A stretch of 40,365 bases of DNA from Streptomyces griseus (GCA_002154345.1 MUNB01000063.1:1-40365); one strand, 5' to 3'. Positions 8,010 through 16,485 are shown, counted from the first letter of the stretch. The notes: generated by a model from the letters alone, not told the origin. Numbers and translations are program-made.

Positions 8010-9307
8010 GAGGTCGGCAGCGCCTGCATGGCCTCGATGAAGGCGTCCTCGTCCATCGAGCCGTTGAAGAACTGCTGGAGGGCCTGGTACATCGCGGTGG
8101 CCGCCGACTGGGGGTACGCCTGGTCCCAGGAGAGCTGGAACGCCGGAGCCTCCTTGACCATGTCGTACTGGAACTTCGCGAACCCGGGGCTGGCGGCGGT
8201 GTCCAGGAGGCCTTCGGTGTTGGTGGTGGTCGGCAGGTTGCCGATGGAGAGCTGCGCCTTGACGAACCGTTCCGAGTACATGAGCTTCAGGAACTCGGCG
8301 ACGGCCTTCGGGTGCTTCGTCTTCTTCACCACGGAGTAGAAGTTGTTGGTGTTGCCGACGAGGTTCGCCCGGTCGCCCTTGCCGCCCTCGACGGAGGGGA
8401 AGGCGCTGAATCCGAGGTCGTTCTTCGCGAACTCCGGGTGGGCGTCCTGCTGCGTCGAGTACTCCCACGAGCCCATCAGCTCGAAGCCCGCCTTGCCGGT
8501 CGCCAGGAGCGTGGGGGAACCCTGGTCGGTGAACTTCACCGAGTCGTAGTTGGTGCCGAAGGCCCCGGCGTCCACCAACTCCCTGATCATGCTCAGCGCC
8601 TTCCGGCTGTCCGGGCTCGCCCAGGCGTCCTTGTCGCCGTCCAGCGCCTTCTGGAAGAGCTCGGGCCCGGCGATGCGGTCGTAGAGGTACTCGAACCACA
8701 TCAGCGTCGGCCACCGGTCGCCGCCGCCGAGCGCGATCGGGGTGACGCCGTCGGCCTTCAGCGCCTTGACCGCCGCCAGCAGGTCGTCCCAGGTCTCGGG
8801 AGGTTCGACACCCGCCTTCTTCAGGACCTTGCCGTTGTTGAACAGCAGGACGGGCTGCGTGCCGCGCATGGGGATCCCGTAGGAGGCGCCGTCGATCACC
8901 GCGCTGTTGAACACGGACGGCAGGAAGTTCGCCTTGAGGCCGGGGTCGTCGGCGATGAAGGAATCCAGCGGGAGCAGCAGACCGGCGTCGACGAACGGCT
9001 TGATGCTGCCGCCGCCCCAGTTGAAGAAGACGTCCGGCGCCTGCTTGCTCCTGATGATGGTCTGCAGCTTGGCCTGGTAGTCGGCGCCCGGGATCGTGTC
9101 CAGGACGACCTTCACCTCCGACGTCTCGTTGAAGGTGGCGACGAGCTCCTTCTCCACCTTGTTCGCCGCGTCCCCGTAGACCAGGACATGGATGGCGTCG
9201 TCACCGGCCGCGTCGGAGCCTCCCCCGCACCCGGTCAGGGACAGCACCAGGGCCAGCGCGGCACCACCGACGACAGCGGTACGCGAGAACCGTGCGCGTT
9301 GTTTCAT
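8006..9307 (-). CDS. bxlE: Sugar-binding lipoprotein of ABC importer
   Basis: A 433-residue extracellular solute-binding protein of family 1. The N-terminus is a lipoprotein signal: charged MKQRARFSR, a hydrophobic stretch, then the lipobox LTGC with the lipidated cysteine at residue 27, followed by a GGGSDAAG tether. Family features include APDVFFNWGGG, AVIDGASYGIPMRG, PETWDDLLAA, and the late KHPKAVAEFLKLMYSE. It would deliver xylo-oligosaccharides to bxlF/bxlG. The start ATG at 9307 follows GAGGCGA. The leader carries the operator and a good -35/-10 pair, so this is the first gene of bxlE-F-G-A. The ligand is inferred from operator type, the GH3 partner and the nearby xylanase; cello-oligosaccharides are the alternative. 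Confidence 0.85.
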   Translation of the reverse strand: MKQRARFSRTAVVGGAALALVLSLTGCGGGSDAAGDDAIHVLVYGDAANKVEKELVATFNETSEVKVVLDTIPGADYQAKLQTIIRSKQAPDVFFNWGGGSIKPFVDAGLLLPLDSFIADDPGLKANFLPSVFNSAVIDGASYGIPMRGTQPVLLFNNGKVLKKAGVEPPETWDDLLAAVKALKADGVTPIALGGGDRWPTLMWFEYLYDRIAGPELFQKALDGDKDAWASPDSRKALSMIRELVDAGAFGTNYDSVKFTDQGSPTLLATGKAGFELMGSWEYSTQQDAHPEFAKNDLGFSAFPSVEGGKGDRANLVGNTNNFYSVVKKTKHPKAVAEFLKLMYSERFVKAQLSIGNLPTTTNTEGLLDTAASPGFAKFQYDMVKEAPAFQLSWDQAYPQSAATAMYQALQQFFNGSMDEDAFIEAMQALPTS

Positions 9308-9319
9308 CGACTCGCCTCT

Positions 9320-9359
9320 CGAAACTGTTTCGGAGTCATTGCCGAAACTTGTGATTCGG
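9320..9359. promoter_or_regulatory. Candidate BxlR operators in bxlE leader
   Basis: CGAAACTGTTTCG at 9320-9332 is a 13-bp palindrome with a single central base. A second, looser inverted repeat CCGAA-N8-TTCGG covers 9342-9359. Both lie between the predicted transcription start and the bxlE start codon, the right place for LacI-family repression. The half-site CGAAAC is shared with the sites upstream of the xylanase gene (16729-16739 and 17025-17050). From memory, BxlR of Streptomyces thermoviolaceus recognises short CGAA/TTCG inverted repeats. Confidence 0.55.
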
Positions 9360-9360
9360 G

Positions 9361-9389
9361 ACGCTAGGACTCCCCCTCCGAGGGGTCAA
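9361..9389 (-). promoter_or_regulatory. Predicted promoter of bxlE-F-G-A
   Basis: On the minus strand TTGACC (9384-9389) and TAGCGT (9361-9366) are separated by exactly 17 bp, a good fit to the housekeeping sigma consensus of Streptomyces. Transcription would start near 9353, placing both operator repeats at or just downstream of the start. Confidence 0.55.
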
Positions 9390-9460
9390 CCCTCCGTCAC
9401 TGCGTTACCGAAAAGTTACGTACGGTGGGGGAGGCAGAGCCGTGCTTTATGCTCCTCGGC

Positions 9461-10510
9461 ATGCGCGATGACGAGGAAATGGGCCGCATCACCCTGGCTC
9501 AGGTGGCCGAGCGGGCCGGCGTCTCCATTTCGACAGTTTCGAAGGTCCTCAACGGGCGGCAGGACGTGGCGGCCCCCACGAGGGTCAAGGTGGAGCGCCT
9601 GCTGGAGGCCCACGCCTACCGGCGCACCACCCGGTCGGCCCGCGAGGCGCCGCTCATCGAGATCGTGTTCCACGAGCTGGAGAGCATCTGGGCGATGGAG
9701 CTGATCCGGGGGGTGGAGAACGTCGCCAAGGCCCACAACGCCGGGGTCGTCCTCACCGAAAGCGGAACCCGCCACGCGCCCGGCCCGGAGTGGATGGAGG
9801 CGATGCTCCAGCGCAGGCCGCTCGGCGTCGTCCTGGTCTTCTCCACGCTGCCCACCGCGGTGAAACAGCAGCTCAGGTCCCGCTCGATCCCCTTCGTCAT
9901 CATCGACCCGGCGGGCGACCCCGACCCCGACGTCCCCTCGGTCGGCTCCGCCAACTGGAACGGCGGACTGGCCGCCACCCGCCATCTCATCGAACACGGA
10001 CACCGGCGCATCGGCATCGTCACCGGCCCCGAGGACATGCTCTGCTCCCGCGCCCGGCTCGACGGCTACCGGTCGGCGATGGCCATGGCGGGGCTCGAAG
10101 TCGACCCCGACCTCATCCTGTTCGGCGACTTCCACGTGGAGGGCGGATACGACCGCGCCACCGAGATGCTGTCCGGCCCCCACCCGCCCACGGCGATCTT
10201 CGCGGGCAGCGACCTCCAGGCCCTCGGCGTCCTGGAAGCCGCCCGCACCCACGGCCTGCGCGTCCCCGACGACCTCTCGGTGGTCGGCTACGACGACGTA
10301 TCGATCGCCCGCTGGGCAAGCCCGGCCCTGACCACGGTGCACCAGCCACTGCGCCGGATGGCGGAGGAGGCCACCCAGATGCTGATGCGGCTACGGGCCG
10401 AGGAACCGGTGTCCACCCGGCTGGAACTGGCGACGAGCCTGGTGGTGCGGAAGAGCACGGCGGCGGTGCCGACGGGGAGCCCCGACGGCCGCGGCCGCGC
10501 CCGTTCCTGA
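9461..10510 (+). CDS. bxlR: LacI-family transcriptional repressor, BxlR-like
   Basis: A LacI/GalR regulator of about 349 residues. The N-terminal HTH is ITLAQVAERAGVSISTVSKVLNG, then the hinge, then a periplasmic-binding-protein-like effector domain with SVGSANWNGGLAATRHLIEHGHRRIGIVTG and DDLSVVGYDDVSIARWASPALTTV near the C-terminus. The start is uncertain: in-frame candidates are GTG 9425, ATG 9449, ATG 9461 and ATG 9479, none with an ideal ribosome site; 9461 leaves a short charged lead before the HTH. It is divergent from the importer operon and separated from it by the operator region, the standard arrangement for a repressor lifted by xylobiose or a related sugar. CebR is the main alternative identity, but the perfect CebR box TGGGAGCGCTCCCA is absent here and the sites match the xylan type. 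Confidence 0.75.
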   Translation: MRDDEEMGRITLAQVAERAGVSISTVSKVLNGRQDVAAPTRVKVERLLEAHAYRRTTRSAREAPLIEIVFHELESIWAMELIRGVENVAKAHNAGVVLTESGTRHAPGPEWMEAMLQRRPLGVVLVFSTLPTAVKQQLRSRSIPFVIIDPAGDPDPDVPSVGSANWNGGLAATRHLIEHGHRRIGIVTGPEDMLCSRARLDGYRSAMAMAGLEVDPDLILFGDFHVEGGYDRATEMLSGPHPPTAIFAGSDLQALGVLEAARTHGLRVPDDLSVVGYDDVSIARWASPALTTVHQPLRRMAEEATQMLMRLRAEEPVSTRLELATSLVVRKSTAAVPTGSPDGRGRARS

Positions 10511-10566
10511 CGGCCGGACAGCTCGTCACCACCGGCCGTCGGCGAGCCCTTCGGGTCAAAGCCGCG

Positions 10567-10590
10567 TGAGACGCGGGTCGGTGCGTCTCA
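10567..10590. terminator. Small hairpin between convergent bxlR and propeller gene
   Basis: TGAGACG (10567-10573) pairs with CGTCTCA (10584-10590) around a 10-nt loop. The right arm includes the stop codon of the minus-strand gene. It sits in the 77-bp convergent gap, so it probably ends both transcripts. Confidence 0.45.
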
Positions 10591-11883
10591 GCCGGTGGGG
10601 CCGGTCCAGTTCGTGGGGACGTGGCCGAGGCGGACCCGCTGCGGATGGTCGCCGACGGGGATGGAGGTGACCTTCTCGCCGGTGGCGAAGTCGATCGCCG
10701 TCACCTGGTCGGCGCCGCTCTCGGACACCACGCAGTGCTTGCCGTCTCCACTCACCGTGGCCCAGTACGGCTTGGAGACGCTGACGAGCGGGCCCTCCTG
10801 AAGCGTCTCGCGGTTCACGACGGTGACGTAGTCGTCCATGGTTCCGGCGATGCAGAGCTTGTCGCCCCGAGGACTCATGGACATGCCGTGGTGCCGGGAG
10901 TCATTGACGAAGGTGGTGCGTTCGTCGCTGGTGTCCGGGTTCTTCGGCAGCGTCTTCACCCGGGTGATTCTGTCGTTGTGCACGTCGTACTCGACGAAGC
11001 CGTTGAAGAAGGAGACCTGGAAGTACATCTTCGACTCGTCGGGCGTGAAGGCGACGGGGCGCAGCGCGTCGGAAAGGTCCTCACGGCCGAAGGCGTCGAG
11101 CCGCTCGCGCATGTCGATGATCTTCTTGACCTCGAAGGTCTTCGCGTCGGCGACGGTGATGCGCCGGTCGCCCTTGGTGAAGTCCTGCCAGGGCGCGTCA
11201 AGGTCGGTGTTGACCTCGCCGATGGCCATGTTCCAGAGGTACTTGCCGCCATCGGTGTAGACGTTCTCGTGCGGCTTGTCACCCGCCTTGAACCTGCCCG
11301 CCTCCTTACCCGTCGCCATGTCCAGCACGTGCACGGTGTTGGAGGTGGAGGCGGAGACGGCGACCTGGGTGCCGTCGGGGGAGACCGCCATGTGGTCGGA
11401 GCGGAAACCGGACACCGGGAATCGCCAGTTGATCTTGCCGCTCTCCACGTCGATGGAGACCACGTCGGCGAAACTCGGCCGGGAGGCGACCACGGACCTG
11501 CCGTCCTTCGTGGTGTACATGTCGTCGACGTACTGATCGTGACCCTCACCCGGGCCGAGCCGGATACCGAGGAAGAAGGCGAGCTTGACGGGGTTCAGGT
11601 AGATCTCCCACAGGCGCTCCTCCTTGTCGGGGATCATGTCGATGCGGCCGATCCTGGCGTAGTCCCCACGGGAGTTGATGACGTCGGCGGTGCCCTCCCA
11701 GTTGTTGCCGACGAAGAACACCTCCTTGAGCCCCTCCGAGGCCGCCTCCCGCACCGGCCGCGGGATCTCGCTCGCGTCGGCCGAGCCGGGGATGCCGGGC
11801 AACGCACCTGCCGTGAGTCCCGCGGCGAGTAAGGCGACCATGCCGAAGAGGTGTCGGCGGCGAGGGGTGATGGAACGCGTCAT
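10588..11883 (-). CDS. Secreted YncE-like beta-propeller protein
   Basis: An exported protein of 431 residues. I start it at ATG 11883, which has GGAG about 6 nt upstream; the ATG 39 bp earlier has no ribosome site and only adds a hydrophilic leader. The N-terminus has twin-arginine-like RRR followed by a hydrophobic segment (LFGMVALLAAGLTAGALPG) and a cleavage region near GSADASE. The mature part has repeated blades such as TVHVLDMATGKEAGRF, RITVADAKTFEVKKI, YVTVVNRETLQEGPLV and QVTAIDFATGEKVTSI, the pattern of seven-bladed YVTN/YncE propellers. The ligand is unknown. Position next to the polysaccharide-degradation genes may be incidental. Codon 18 (11832-11830) is TTA, inside the signal peptide. 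Confidence 0.75.
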   Translation of the reverse strand: MTRSITPRRRHLFGMVALLAAGLTAGALPGIPGSADASEIPRPVREAASEGLKEVFFVGNNWEGTADVINSRGDYARIGRIDMIPDKEERLWEIYLNPVKLAFFLGIRLGPGEGHDQYVDDMYTTKDGRSVVASRPSFADVVSIDVESGKINWRFPVSGFRSDHMAVSPDGTQVAVSASTSNTVHVLDMATGKEAGRFKAGDKPHENVYTDGGKYLWNMAIGEVNTDLDAPWQDFTKGDRRITVADAKTFEVKKIIDMRERLDAFGREDLSDALRPVAFTPDESKMYFQVSFFNGFVEYDVHNDRITRVKTLPKNPDTSDERTTFVNDSRHHGMSMSPRGDKLCIAGTMDDYVTVVNRETLQEGPLVSVSKPYWATVSGDGKHCVVSESGADQVTAIDFATGEKVTSIPVGDHPQRVRLGHVPTNWTGPTG

Positions 11884-11939
11884 GGTGGGCTCCAGAGGCA
11901 GGGGGGACAGGCGGCTCGCCATCAGGCAGGCCCGTACCT

Positions 11940-11954
11940 GTTACTGGAGGTAAC
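11940..11954. promoter_or_regulatory. Inverted repeat GTTAC-N5-GTAAC upstream of propeller gene
   Basis: Five-bp perfect arms separated by TGGAG, centred 64 bp upstream of the start codon chosen at 11883. The AT-rich steps stand out in this sequence, so a regulator site or promoter element is plausible. No regulator can be assigned. Confidence 0.3.
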
Positions 11955-12100
11955 GTAGCCAGGAGAGGGGCAGTTGAACAGGGCCCATCGGGGTTCCTCG
12001 GCCGCTCGGGCGGCGAGGGCCGCACCGGCCCGGAGAACGCCCTCACGGCACTGCGCGAACACTGAGCCGGTGGACCTCGGCGAGCGGTGGCGAACGAGCC

Positions 12101-12134
12101 GGGGGCGCTGACGCCGTTACTGAGCAGCGCCCCC
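12101..12134. terminator. Terminator downstream of GH9 cellulase
   Basis: Perfect 10-bp arms, GGGGGCGCTG (12101-12110) and CAGCGCCCCC (12125-12134), with a 14-nt loop. It lies about 140 bp past the GH9 stop on the minus strand and upstream of the next minus-strand gene. Confidence 0.65.
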
Positions 12135-12274
12135 GATCCGGTCAGCACACCGCTGTTGCCGTGGTCACCGCCGCAGCAGCGGCCCGTCCAGCCCACTCGT
12201 CGCGCAGGCGTCCAGCAGCGCTCGAAGGCGTCTTCCCACCGTTCTCCTCATGCGCGGCAGGACGGGCCGACCGC

Positions 12275-14944
12275 TCATCGTCGTACAGCCGTCCCGCAGA
12301 CCTTGCCGTTCAGCCTGAAGACCTGTGGGTCGTGCACGAGGCCGGTGGGCCGGCCGTTGAAGCCGAACCGCACGGTGCCGCCGGGCGCGACCGTGGCGTT
12401 CCAGCTCAATGCCTCGGCGGCGACCCGGGGGCCGGTCTGCGCGATGCCCGCGCCCCAGGCGTCGGTCACCCGCTGCTGGTCGGCGAACGTCCAGTCGAGC
12501 CGCCAGGGCTGCACGGGGCGGTCGCCGGTGTTCTTCAGAGCGATCTGGGTGGTGAAGCCGTCGCTCCAGCGCTGCGAGGTGTAGGTCACCTCGCACTGCG
12601 TCCTCACGGGCTCGCCGCCGCCCAGGTCGTCCACATAGGACGCGACATAGGCGAGCGGGGCGTTCCAGTTGATGGTGATCTCGTTCGTGGCCCAGGACTC
12701 GATGTCGTCGATGTAGCACATCGCCGGAGCGCAGCCCTTCAGCTTGGCCTGCGCGACCGGGTCCTCGATGGATGCGTTCGGGCCGCCGGCCAGGGACCCC
12801 GGTGCGGGGTTCGGCAGTGCGGGGTCGAGCTGGTTGGCCCAGAACCGATGGTGCTGGTTGCGCGAGTCCCGCTCGCCGTACCCGGTGACGTAGGACTGGT
12901 TCAGCGCGTTGCGGCCCAGGAGATAGTCGAGCCCGCGCAGTACGGCATCCCGGTAGACGGTCCTGCCGGTCAGATCGTGCGCGAAGCCCAGGACGACCAT
13001 GTTGTTGGCGACCTGACTGTTCGAGCCCCATACGTAGTGCCCGTCGTCGGGGGCGTACGGAAGGCCGTACGCGGCCCGGGCCGAATCGGCCGCGTACCCG
13101 TCGGCGGCCTCGGTCACCATGCCTCGCACCGTGGCGAGCTGATCGGCGGACAGCCCGCCCGGTACACGCGCGAGGTTCAGGGCTCCGAGCCCGGCGACCG
13201 AGCCCCAGGACATGCCGCCGCGCGGGAAGACCGCGTCGGTGTCACCGTGCAACGGGGAGCGGAGGACTTCCTGGCGGTAGCTGTCCTCGCCCGTGGTGAG
13301 GAAGAGTTCCGCCGCGGCCCAGTAGAACTCGTCCCGTACGTCGTCGTCGTTGTAGGCGCCGCCGCCCGTGGCGTCCTGCGGATCGGCGAGGATGTCCGGA
13401 TGGGCCTTGGCCGCTGTCCACGCGGAACGCGCGGCCGCCCCGCACCGAGTGGCGAAGTCCGCGTCGTAGGCCCGGAAGAGGCGGGCGCACTGGGCGGCGG
13501 CGGCCGCCAGGTTGAGGGTGGCCGCCGTGGTCGGCGGATGCAGTTCCCGGGGCTGGGGGTCACGGTCCGGCCGGAGCGGCAGCCCGGTCCACGCCTGGTC
13601 GTGCAGCTTGTGGTGGGCCATACCGGCGAGCGGCTCCCCTGCGGGCACCTGCATCCGCATGAGGAACTCCAGCTCCCAGCGCGCCTCGTCGAGGATGTCG
13701 GGGGTGCCGTTCCCGTGCTCGGGCAGCCGGAGCTCGCCGTCGCCGAGCGGCCCTGCGTCGGCTGTCTCCTCGTACAGGGTCCGCTCGAACACGGCCATCA
13801 ACTGGGCGACCGATATACCGCCGTTGACCACGTACTTGCCGTGGTCACCGGCGTCGTACCAGCCGCCTCGCGCATCGAGACGGTAGTCGCACTCGCCCGG
13901 CCGGCAGGGTACGTCGCTGTCGCCCTGGTTGGGGCTCACGCCCAGATGACCGGCCGGCCGCGCGTACCGCTCGCCCACGATGTCCGCGTCGATCTCGATG
14001 CCGCTGCGGTTGTGGTAGAAGTACGCGAGCGCGTCGGTGCGCAGCGTCGCGTACAGGTCGTCGCCGATGGCGAACGGCTCGCTCCTCTCCCCGTCGACGG
14101 TGACGGTGTATCCCTCTCCCACGGCCGTCACCGCACTGAAGTCGAACGTGTGGACGTTCCTCCGGGATGCGGCGTCCACGCCCGCCGGAGCGGTGGTGCC
14201 GTCGGCCACACGCGTCCCGGCGGCCGAATGGAGCGTCCAGGGCAGCGGGTCGGTCCGTTCGGTGACGACGGTTCCCGCCTTGGGCCCGTGGGTGAGGTAT
14301 CCGACCTGGTTGACGCGGACCGGGGATCCGGTGTCCGGTTCGTACGGCGGCTGCGCGGTCCCACCGCGCAGCGATACGTCGTCGACGCAGAAGGTGAAGG
14401 GTTCGGCGCTGCCCCCGATCTGGAAGGCGAGCTGCGCCGCGTCGTGGTCGGCCCCGGCCGTGAAGGTCTCCGTGACACGTTCGACGGCCGTCCCGACCTG
14501 TTGTGCGGTGGCGAGTTCCGTGGTCCACGGTTCGTTCGCCATCTGCACGTTGGTGTGGATGGTGACCGGCACGGTCGACGTCGCCGAGTAGCTCAGGGTG
14601 TAGCTTTCGCCGGCGGCGAGGGCGAGGGCGTTCTGCCCGACGATGGCGTCCCACGCGTTGGCCGTGCCCGCGGGGACGTCGGCGCAGAGCCGTCCGTCCG
14701 AGACGGCGATGGGGCTGTTGGCCGTCGACCACCACGGGGCGGTGCCCGCGGAGAAGTCCCCGTTGACGATGAGCTCGGGGGCCTCGTCGAGAGGCTGGGC
14801 CGCGCCGACGGGTACGGCGAGGGTGCCGGCGGCCAGCAGCCCGGCAGTTGCCGCGACGCCCGCTAACACGCCGAGGCGCCTGGATCGGTACGGACGGCGG
14901 GACGTACGGGCCCGGTGGGGAACGAGCTGGTCGTATCGCGGCAC
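12275..14944 (-). CDS. Secreted GH9 cellulase with CBM4/9 and CBM2
   Basis: An 889-residue secreted multidomain cellulase. The GTG start at 14944 has AAGGAC 7 nt upstream. Order of parts: a long arginine-rich signal peptide (hydrophobic core LGVLAGVAATAGLLAAG, cleavage near GAAQP); a family 4/9 carbohydrate-binding module (about 55-195, LIVNGDFSAGTAPWW, FTFCVDDVSLRGG); an Ig-like CelD_N domain (about 208-300, VRVNQVGYLTHGPKAGTVV); the (alpha/alpha)6 GH9 domain with GGWYDAGDHGKYV (D364 and D367) and the proton-donor region NEITINWNAP (E755); then a C-terminal CBM2 (about 785-889, CEVTYTSQRWSDGFTTQI, VFRLNGKVC). N-terminal CBM plus Ig is the theme-B layout often seen in processive endoglucanases or cellobiohydrolases. 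Controlled by the CebR box at 14979-14992, 35 bp upstream. Codon 27 is TTA. Confidence 0.93.
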   Translation of the reverse strand: MPRYDQLVPHRARTSRRPYRSRRLGVLAGVAATAGLLAAGTLAVPVGAAQPLDEAPELIVNGDFSAGTAPWWSTANSPIAVSDGRLCADVPAGTANAWDAIVGQNALALAAGESYTLSYSATSTVPVTIHTNVQMANEPWTTELATAQQVGTAVERVTETFTAGADHDAAQLAFQIGGSAEPFTFCVDDVSLRGGTAQPPYEPDTGSPVRVNQVGYLTHGPKAGTVVTERTDPLPWTLHSAAGTRVADGTTAPAGVDAASRRNVHTFDFSAVTAVGEGYTVTVDGERSEPFAIGDDLYATLRTDALAYFYHNRSGIEIDADIVGERYARPAGHLGVSPNQGDSDVPCRPGECDYRLDARGGWYDAGDHGKYVVNGGISVAQLMAVFERTLYEETADAGPLGDGELRLPEHGNGTPDILDEARWELEFLMRMQVPAGEPLAGMAHHKLHDQAWTGLPLRPDRDPQPRELHPPTTAATLNLAAAAAQCARLFRAYDADFATRCGAAARSAWTAAKAHPDILADPQDATGGGAYNDDDVRDEFYWAAAELFLTTGEDSYRQEVLRSPLHGDTDAVFPRGGMSWGSVAGLGALNLARVPGGLSADQLATVRGMVTEAADGYAADSARAAYGLPYAPDDGHYVWGSNSQVANNMVVLGFAHDLTGRTVYRDAVLRGLDYLLGRNALNQSYVTGYGERDSRNQHHRFWANQLDPALPNPAPGSLAGGPNASIEDPVAQAKLKGCAPAMCYIDDIESWATNEITINWNAPLAYVASYVDDLGGGEPVRTQCEVTYTSQRWSDGFTTQIALKNTGDRPVQPWRLDWTFADQQRVTDAWGAGIAQTGPRVAAEALSWNATVAPGGTVRFGFNGRPTGLVHDPQVFRLNGKVCGTAVRR

Positions 14945-14978
14945 ACTGAAGTCCTTACGAGGTGGGGACGGACAGAAG

Positions 14979-14992
14979 TGGGAGCGCTCCCA
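14979..14992. promoter_or_regulatory. CebR box upstream of GH9 cellulase
   Basis: Perfect 14-bp palindrome TGGGAGCGCTCCCA, the known operator of the cellobiose-responsive repressor CebR in Streptomyces. It lies 35 bp before the GH9 start codon, between the predicted -10 and the gene. Confidence 0.92.
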
Positions 14993-15020
14993 ACTTCAAG
15001 GCCGAGGCACGTTCCGTCAA
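14993..15020 (-). promoter_or_regulatory. Possible promoter of GH9 cellulase
   Basis: On the minus strand TTGACG (15015-15020) and TGAAGT (14993-14998) are 16 bp apart. The -35 is good and the -10 is weak. The CebR box directly follows, consistent with repression by blocking initiation. Confidence 0.35.
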
Positions 15021-15120
15021 GCCGTTGGACAGGATTCGTCACCTCCGGGCGCCGCCCGACGAGCCGCCCGCGCGTCCGTCGATCCGCTCGGCGCAACTCC
15101 GGCAAGGGACCTCCGACGGG

Positions 15121-15150
15121 TTGTCAGGAGCACGGCAACGCTTCTACAGT
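15121..15150 (+). promoter_or_regulatory. Predicted promoter of LPMO gene
   Basis: TTGTCA (15121-15126) and TACAGT (15145-15150) are separated by 18 bp. Transcription would begin near 15157, ten bp before the CebR box, leaving a leader of about 240 nt before the LPMO start codon. Confidence 0.5.
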
Positions 15151-15166
15151 CCATGAGGATGACTGG

Positions 15167-15180
15167 TGGGAGCGCTCCCA
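15167..15180. promoter_or_regulatory. CebR box upstream of LPMO gene
   Basis: Second perfect copy of the palindrome TGGGAGCGCTCCCA, 188 bp from the first. It lies just downstream of the predicted LPMO promoter and 216 bp before the start codon, so the gene has a long leader. The pair makes the GH9 and LPMO genes a divergent CebR-controlled unit. Confidence 0.92.
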
Positions 15181-15396
15181 ACCGTGAATGGCCGGGCGCC
15201 TCCGATTCCGTGATCGCCCCATCCGGTCCCCCTCCTGGAGAGGCCCCGCATGCGAGCTTCAGCACACTCCCCCAGGACCACGCGCAGCCCGCCCGTCACG
15301 CTCGCCGGCCGGTCCGCCCATGGACCCCCGCACGACGGCGGCCGCAAGAGAGAAGCGCAACCGGAAGAACGCACCCACTCAGGCACAGGAGACCTC

Positions 15397-16485
15397 ATGG
15401 CCCGACGCAAAAAGCTGTTCGCCTTCATGGCGGCGGTGCTCGCGACACTGCTCGGTGGAATCGGCCTGACATTAATGGGCCAGAGCAGCGCGCAAGCACA
15501 CGGCGTCACGATGACGCCGGGATCGCGTACCTACCTCTGCATGCTGGACGCCAAGACCGCCACCGGCGCTCTGGACCCGACGAACCCGGCGTGCAGGGCC
15601 GCGCTCGACGAGAGCGGCGCGAACGCGCTGTACAACTGGTTCGCCGTGCTCGACTCCAACGCGGGCGGGCGCGGCGCCGGTTACGTACCGGACGGAAAGC
15701 TGTGCAGTGCCGGCGACCGGTCGCCGTACGACTTCACGGGCTACAACGCCCCACGCTCCGACTGGCCACGGACGCACCTGACGTCCGGAAGCACGATCCA
15801 GATCAAGCACAGCAACTGGGCGGCGCACCCGGGCTCGTTCCGGGTGTACCTGTCCAAGCCCGGCTACTCGCCCAGCACCGAGCTGGGCTGGGACGACCTG
15901 GAACTGATCGAGACGGTCTCCGACCCGCCGCAGTCGGGCGGGCCCGGCACCGACGACGGTCACTACTACTGGGACCTGGACCTGCCCTCGGGCCGCTCCG
16001 GTGACGCGGTCATGTTCATCCAGTGGGTGCGCTCGGACAGCCAGGAGAACTTCTTCTCCTGCTCCGACATCGTCTTCGACGGCGGCAACGGCGAGGTGAC
16101 CGGCATCCGCGGCTCGGGCGGCACCCCGAATCCGACGCCCACTCCGACCCCGACTCCGACACCCACCGACCCGCACACCGGGTGCATGGCCCTCTACAGC
16201 GTGACCAGCTCCTGGAGCGGCGGGTTCCAGGGGTCCGTCGAAGTCATGAACCATGGCACGGCCGCACGTGAGGGCTGGGCCGTCCGGTGGAAGCCCGGCA
16301 CGGGCACCGAGGTCAGCAGCGTGTGGAACGGCGCGCTGACCACGGAGCCCGACGGCACGCTGACGGTGAGGAACGTCGACCACAACCGCACCATCGCACC
16401 GGAGGGCAGCGCCACCTTCGGGTTCACCGCGACATCGACCGGCAACAACTTCCCCGTCGGCTCGATCGGCTGCGTCGCTCCGTAG
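15397..16485 (+). CDS. AA10 lytic polysaccharide monooxygenase with CBM2 (CelS2-like)
   Basis: A secreted copper oxidase of 362 residues that cleaves crystalline cellulose oxidatively. The ATG at 15397 has AGGAGA upstream. The signal peptide of 34 residues ends AQA, so the mature protein begins with H35, the essential N-terminal histidine of the copper brace; the second ligand is H144 in NWAAHPGSF. The AA10 domain (35 to about 243) carries HGVTMTPGSRTYLC, NWFAVLDSNAGGRGAGYVPDG and SQENFFSCSDIVFDGGNGEV, very like the C1-oxidising cellulose-active ScLPMO10C (CelS2). A PT-rich linker (about 246-260) leads to a C-terminal CBM2 (CMALYSVTSSWSGGFQGSVEV to GSIGCVAP). Divergent from GH9 and sharing CebR control. 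Codon 26 (15472-15474) is TTA. A reducing partner is not encoded nearby. Confidence 0.95.
   Translation: MARRKKLFAFMAAVLATLLGGIGLTLMGQSSAQAHGVTMTPGSRTYLCMLDAKTATGALDPTNPACRAALDESGANALYNWFAVLDSNAGGRGAGYVPDGKLCSAGDRSPYDFTGYNAPRSDWPRTHLTSGSTIQIKHSNWAAHPGSFRVYLSKPGYSPSTELGWDDLELIETVSDPPQSGGPGTDDGHYYWDLDLPSGRSGDAVMFIQWVRSDSQENFFSCSDIVFDGGNGEVTGIRGSGGTPNPTPTPTPTPTPTDPHTGCMALYSVTSSWSGGFQGSVEVMNHGTAAREGWAVRWKPGTGTEVSSVWNGALTTEPDGTLTVRNVDHNRTIAPEGSATFGFTATSTGNNFPVGSIGCVAP
16132..16170 (+). repeat. Pro-Thr linker repeat in the LPMO gene
   Basis: Tandem degenerate hexamers of the type CCGACN CCNACN encode the PTPTPT linker between the catalytic AA10 domain and the CBM2. Such repeats change length easily by slippage, which would alter linker length without a frame change. 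Confidence 0.7.

Larger units (their letters stand above)
11884..12274. other. Intergenic region between propeller gene and GH9 cellulase
   Basis: No convincing coding sequence is seen on either strand. It holds the leader and promoter region of the minus-strand propeller gene (including the GTTAC inverted repeat at 11940-11954) and the terminator at 12101-12134. The short stretch 12135-12274, directly after the GH9 stop, is GC-rich with no recognisable signal. Confidence 0.6.

Noticed and set aside
9531..9545. CGACAGTTTCGAAG inside the bxlR coding region as an operator
   Set aside because: It encodes the conserved HTH residues STVSKV and is asymmetric; likely coincidence of codon choice.
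12161..14866. 901-codon open frame on the + strand
   Set aside because: It is the antisense shadow of the GH9 cellulase gene; composition is Val/Arg/Gly-rich with no family motif, and the minus strand encodes all expected cellulase residues.
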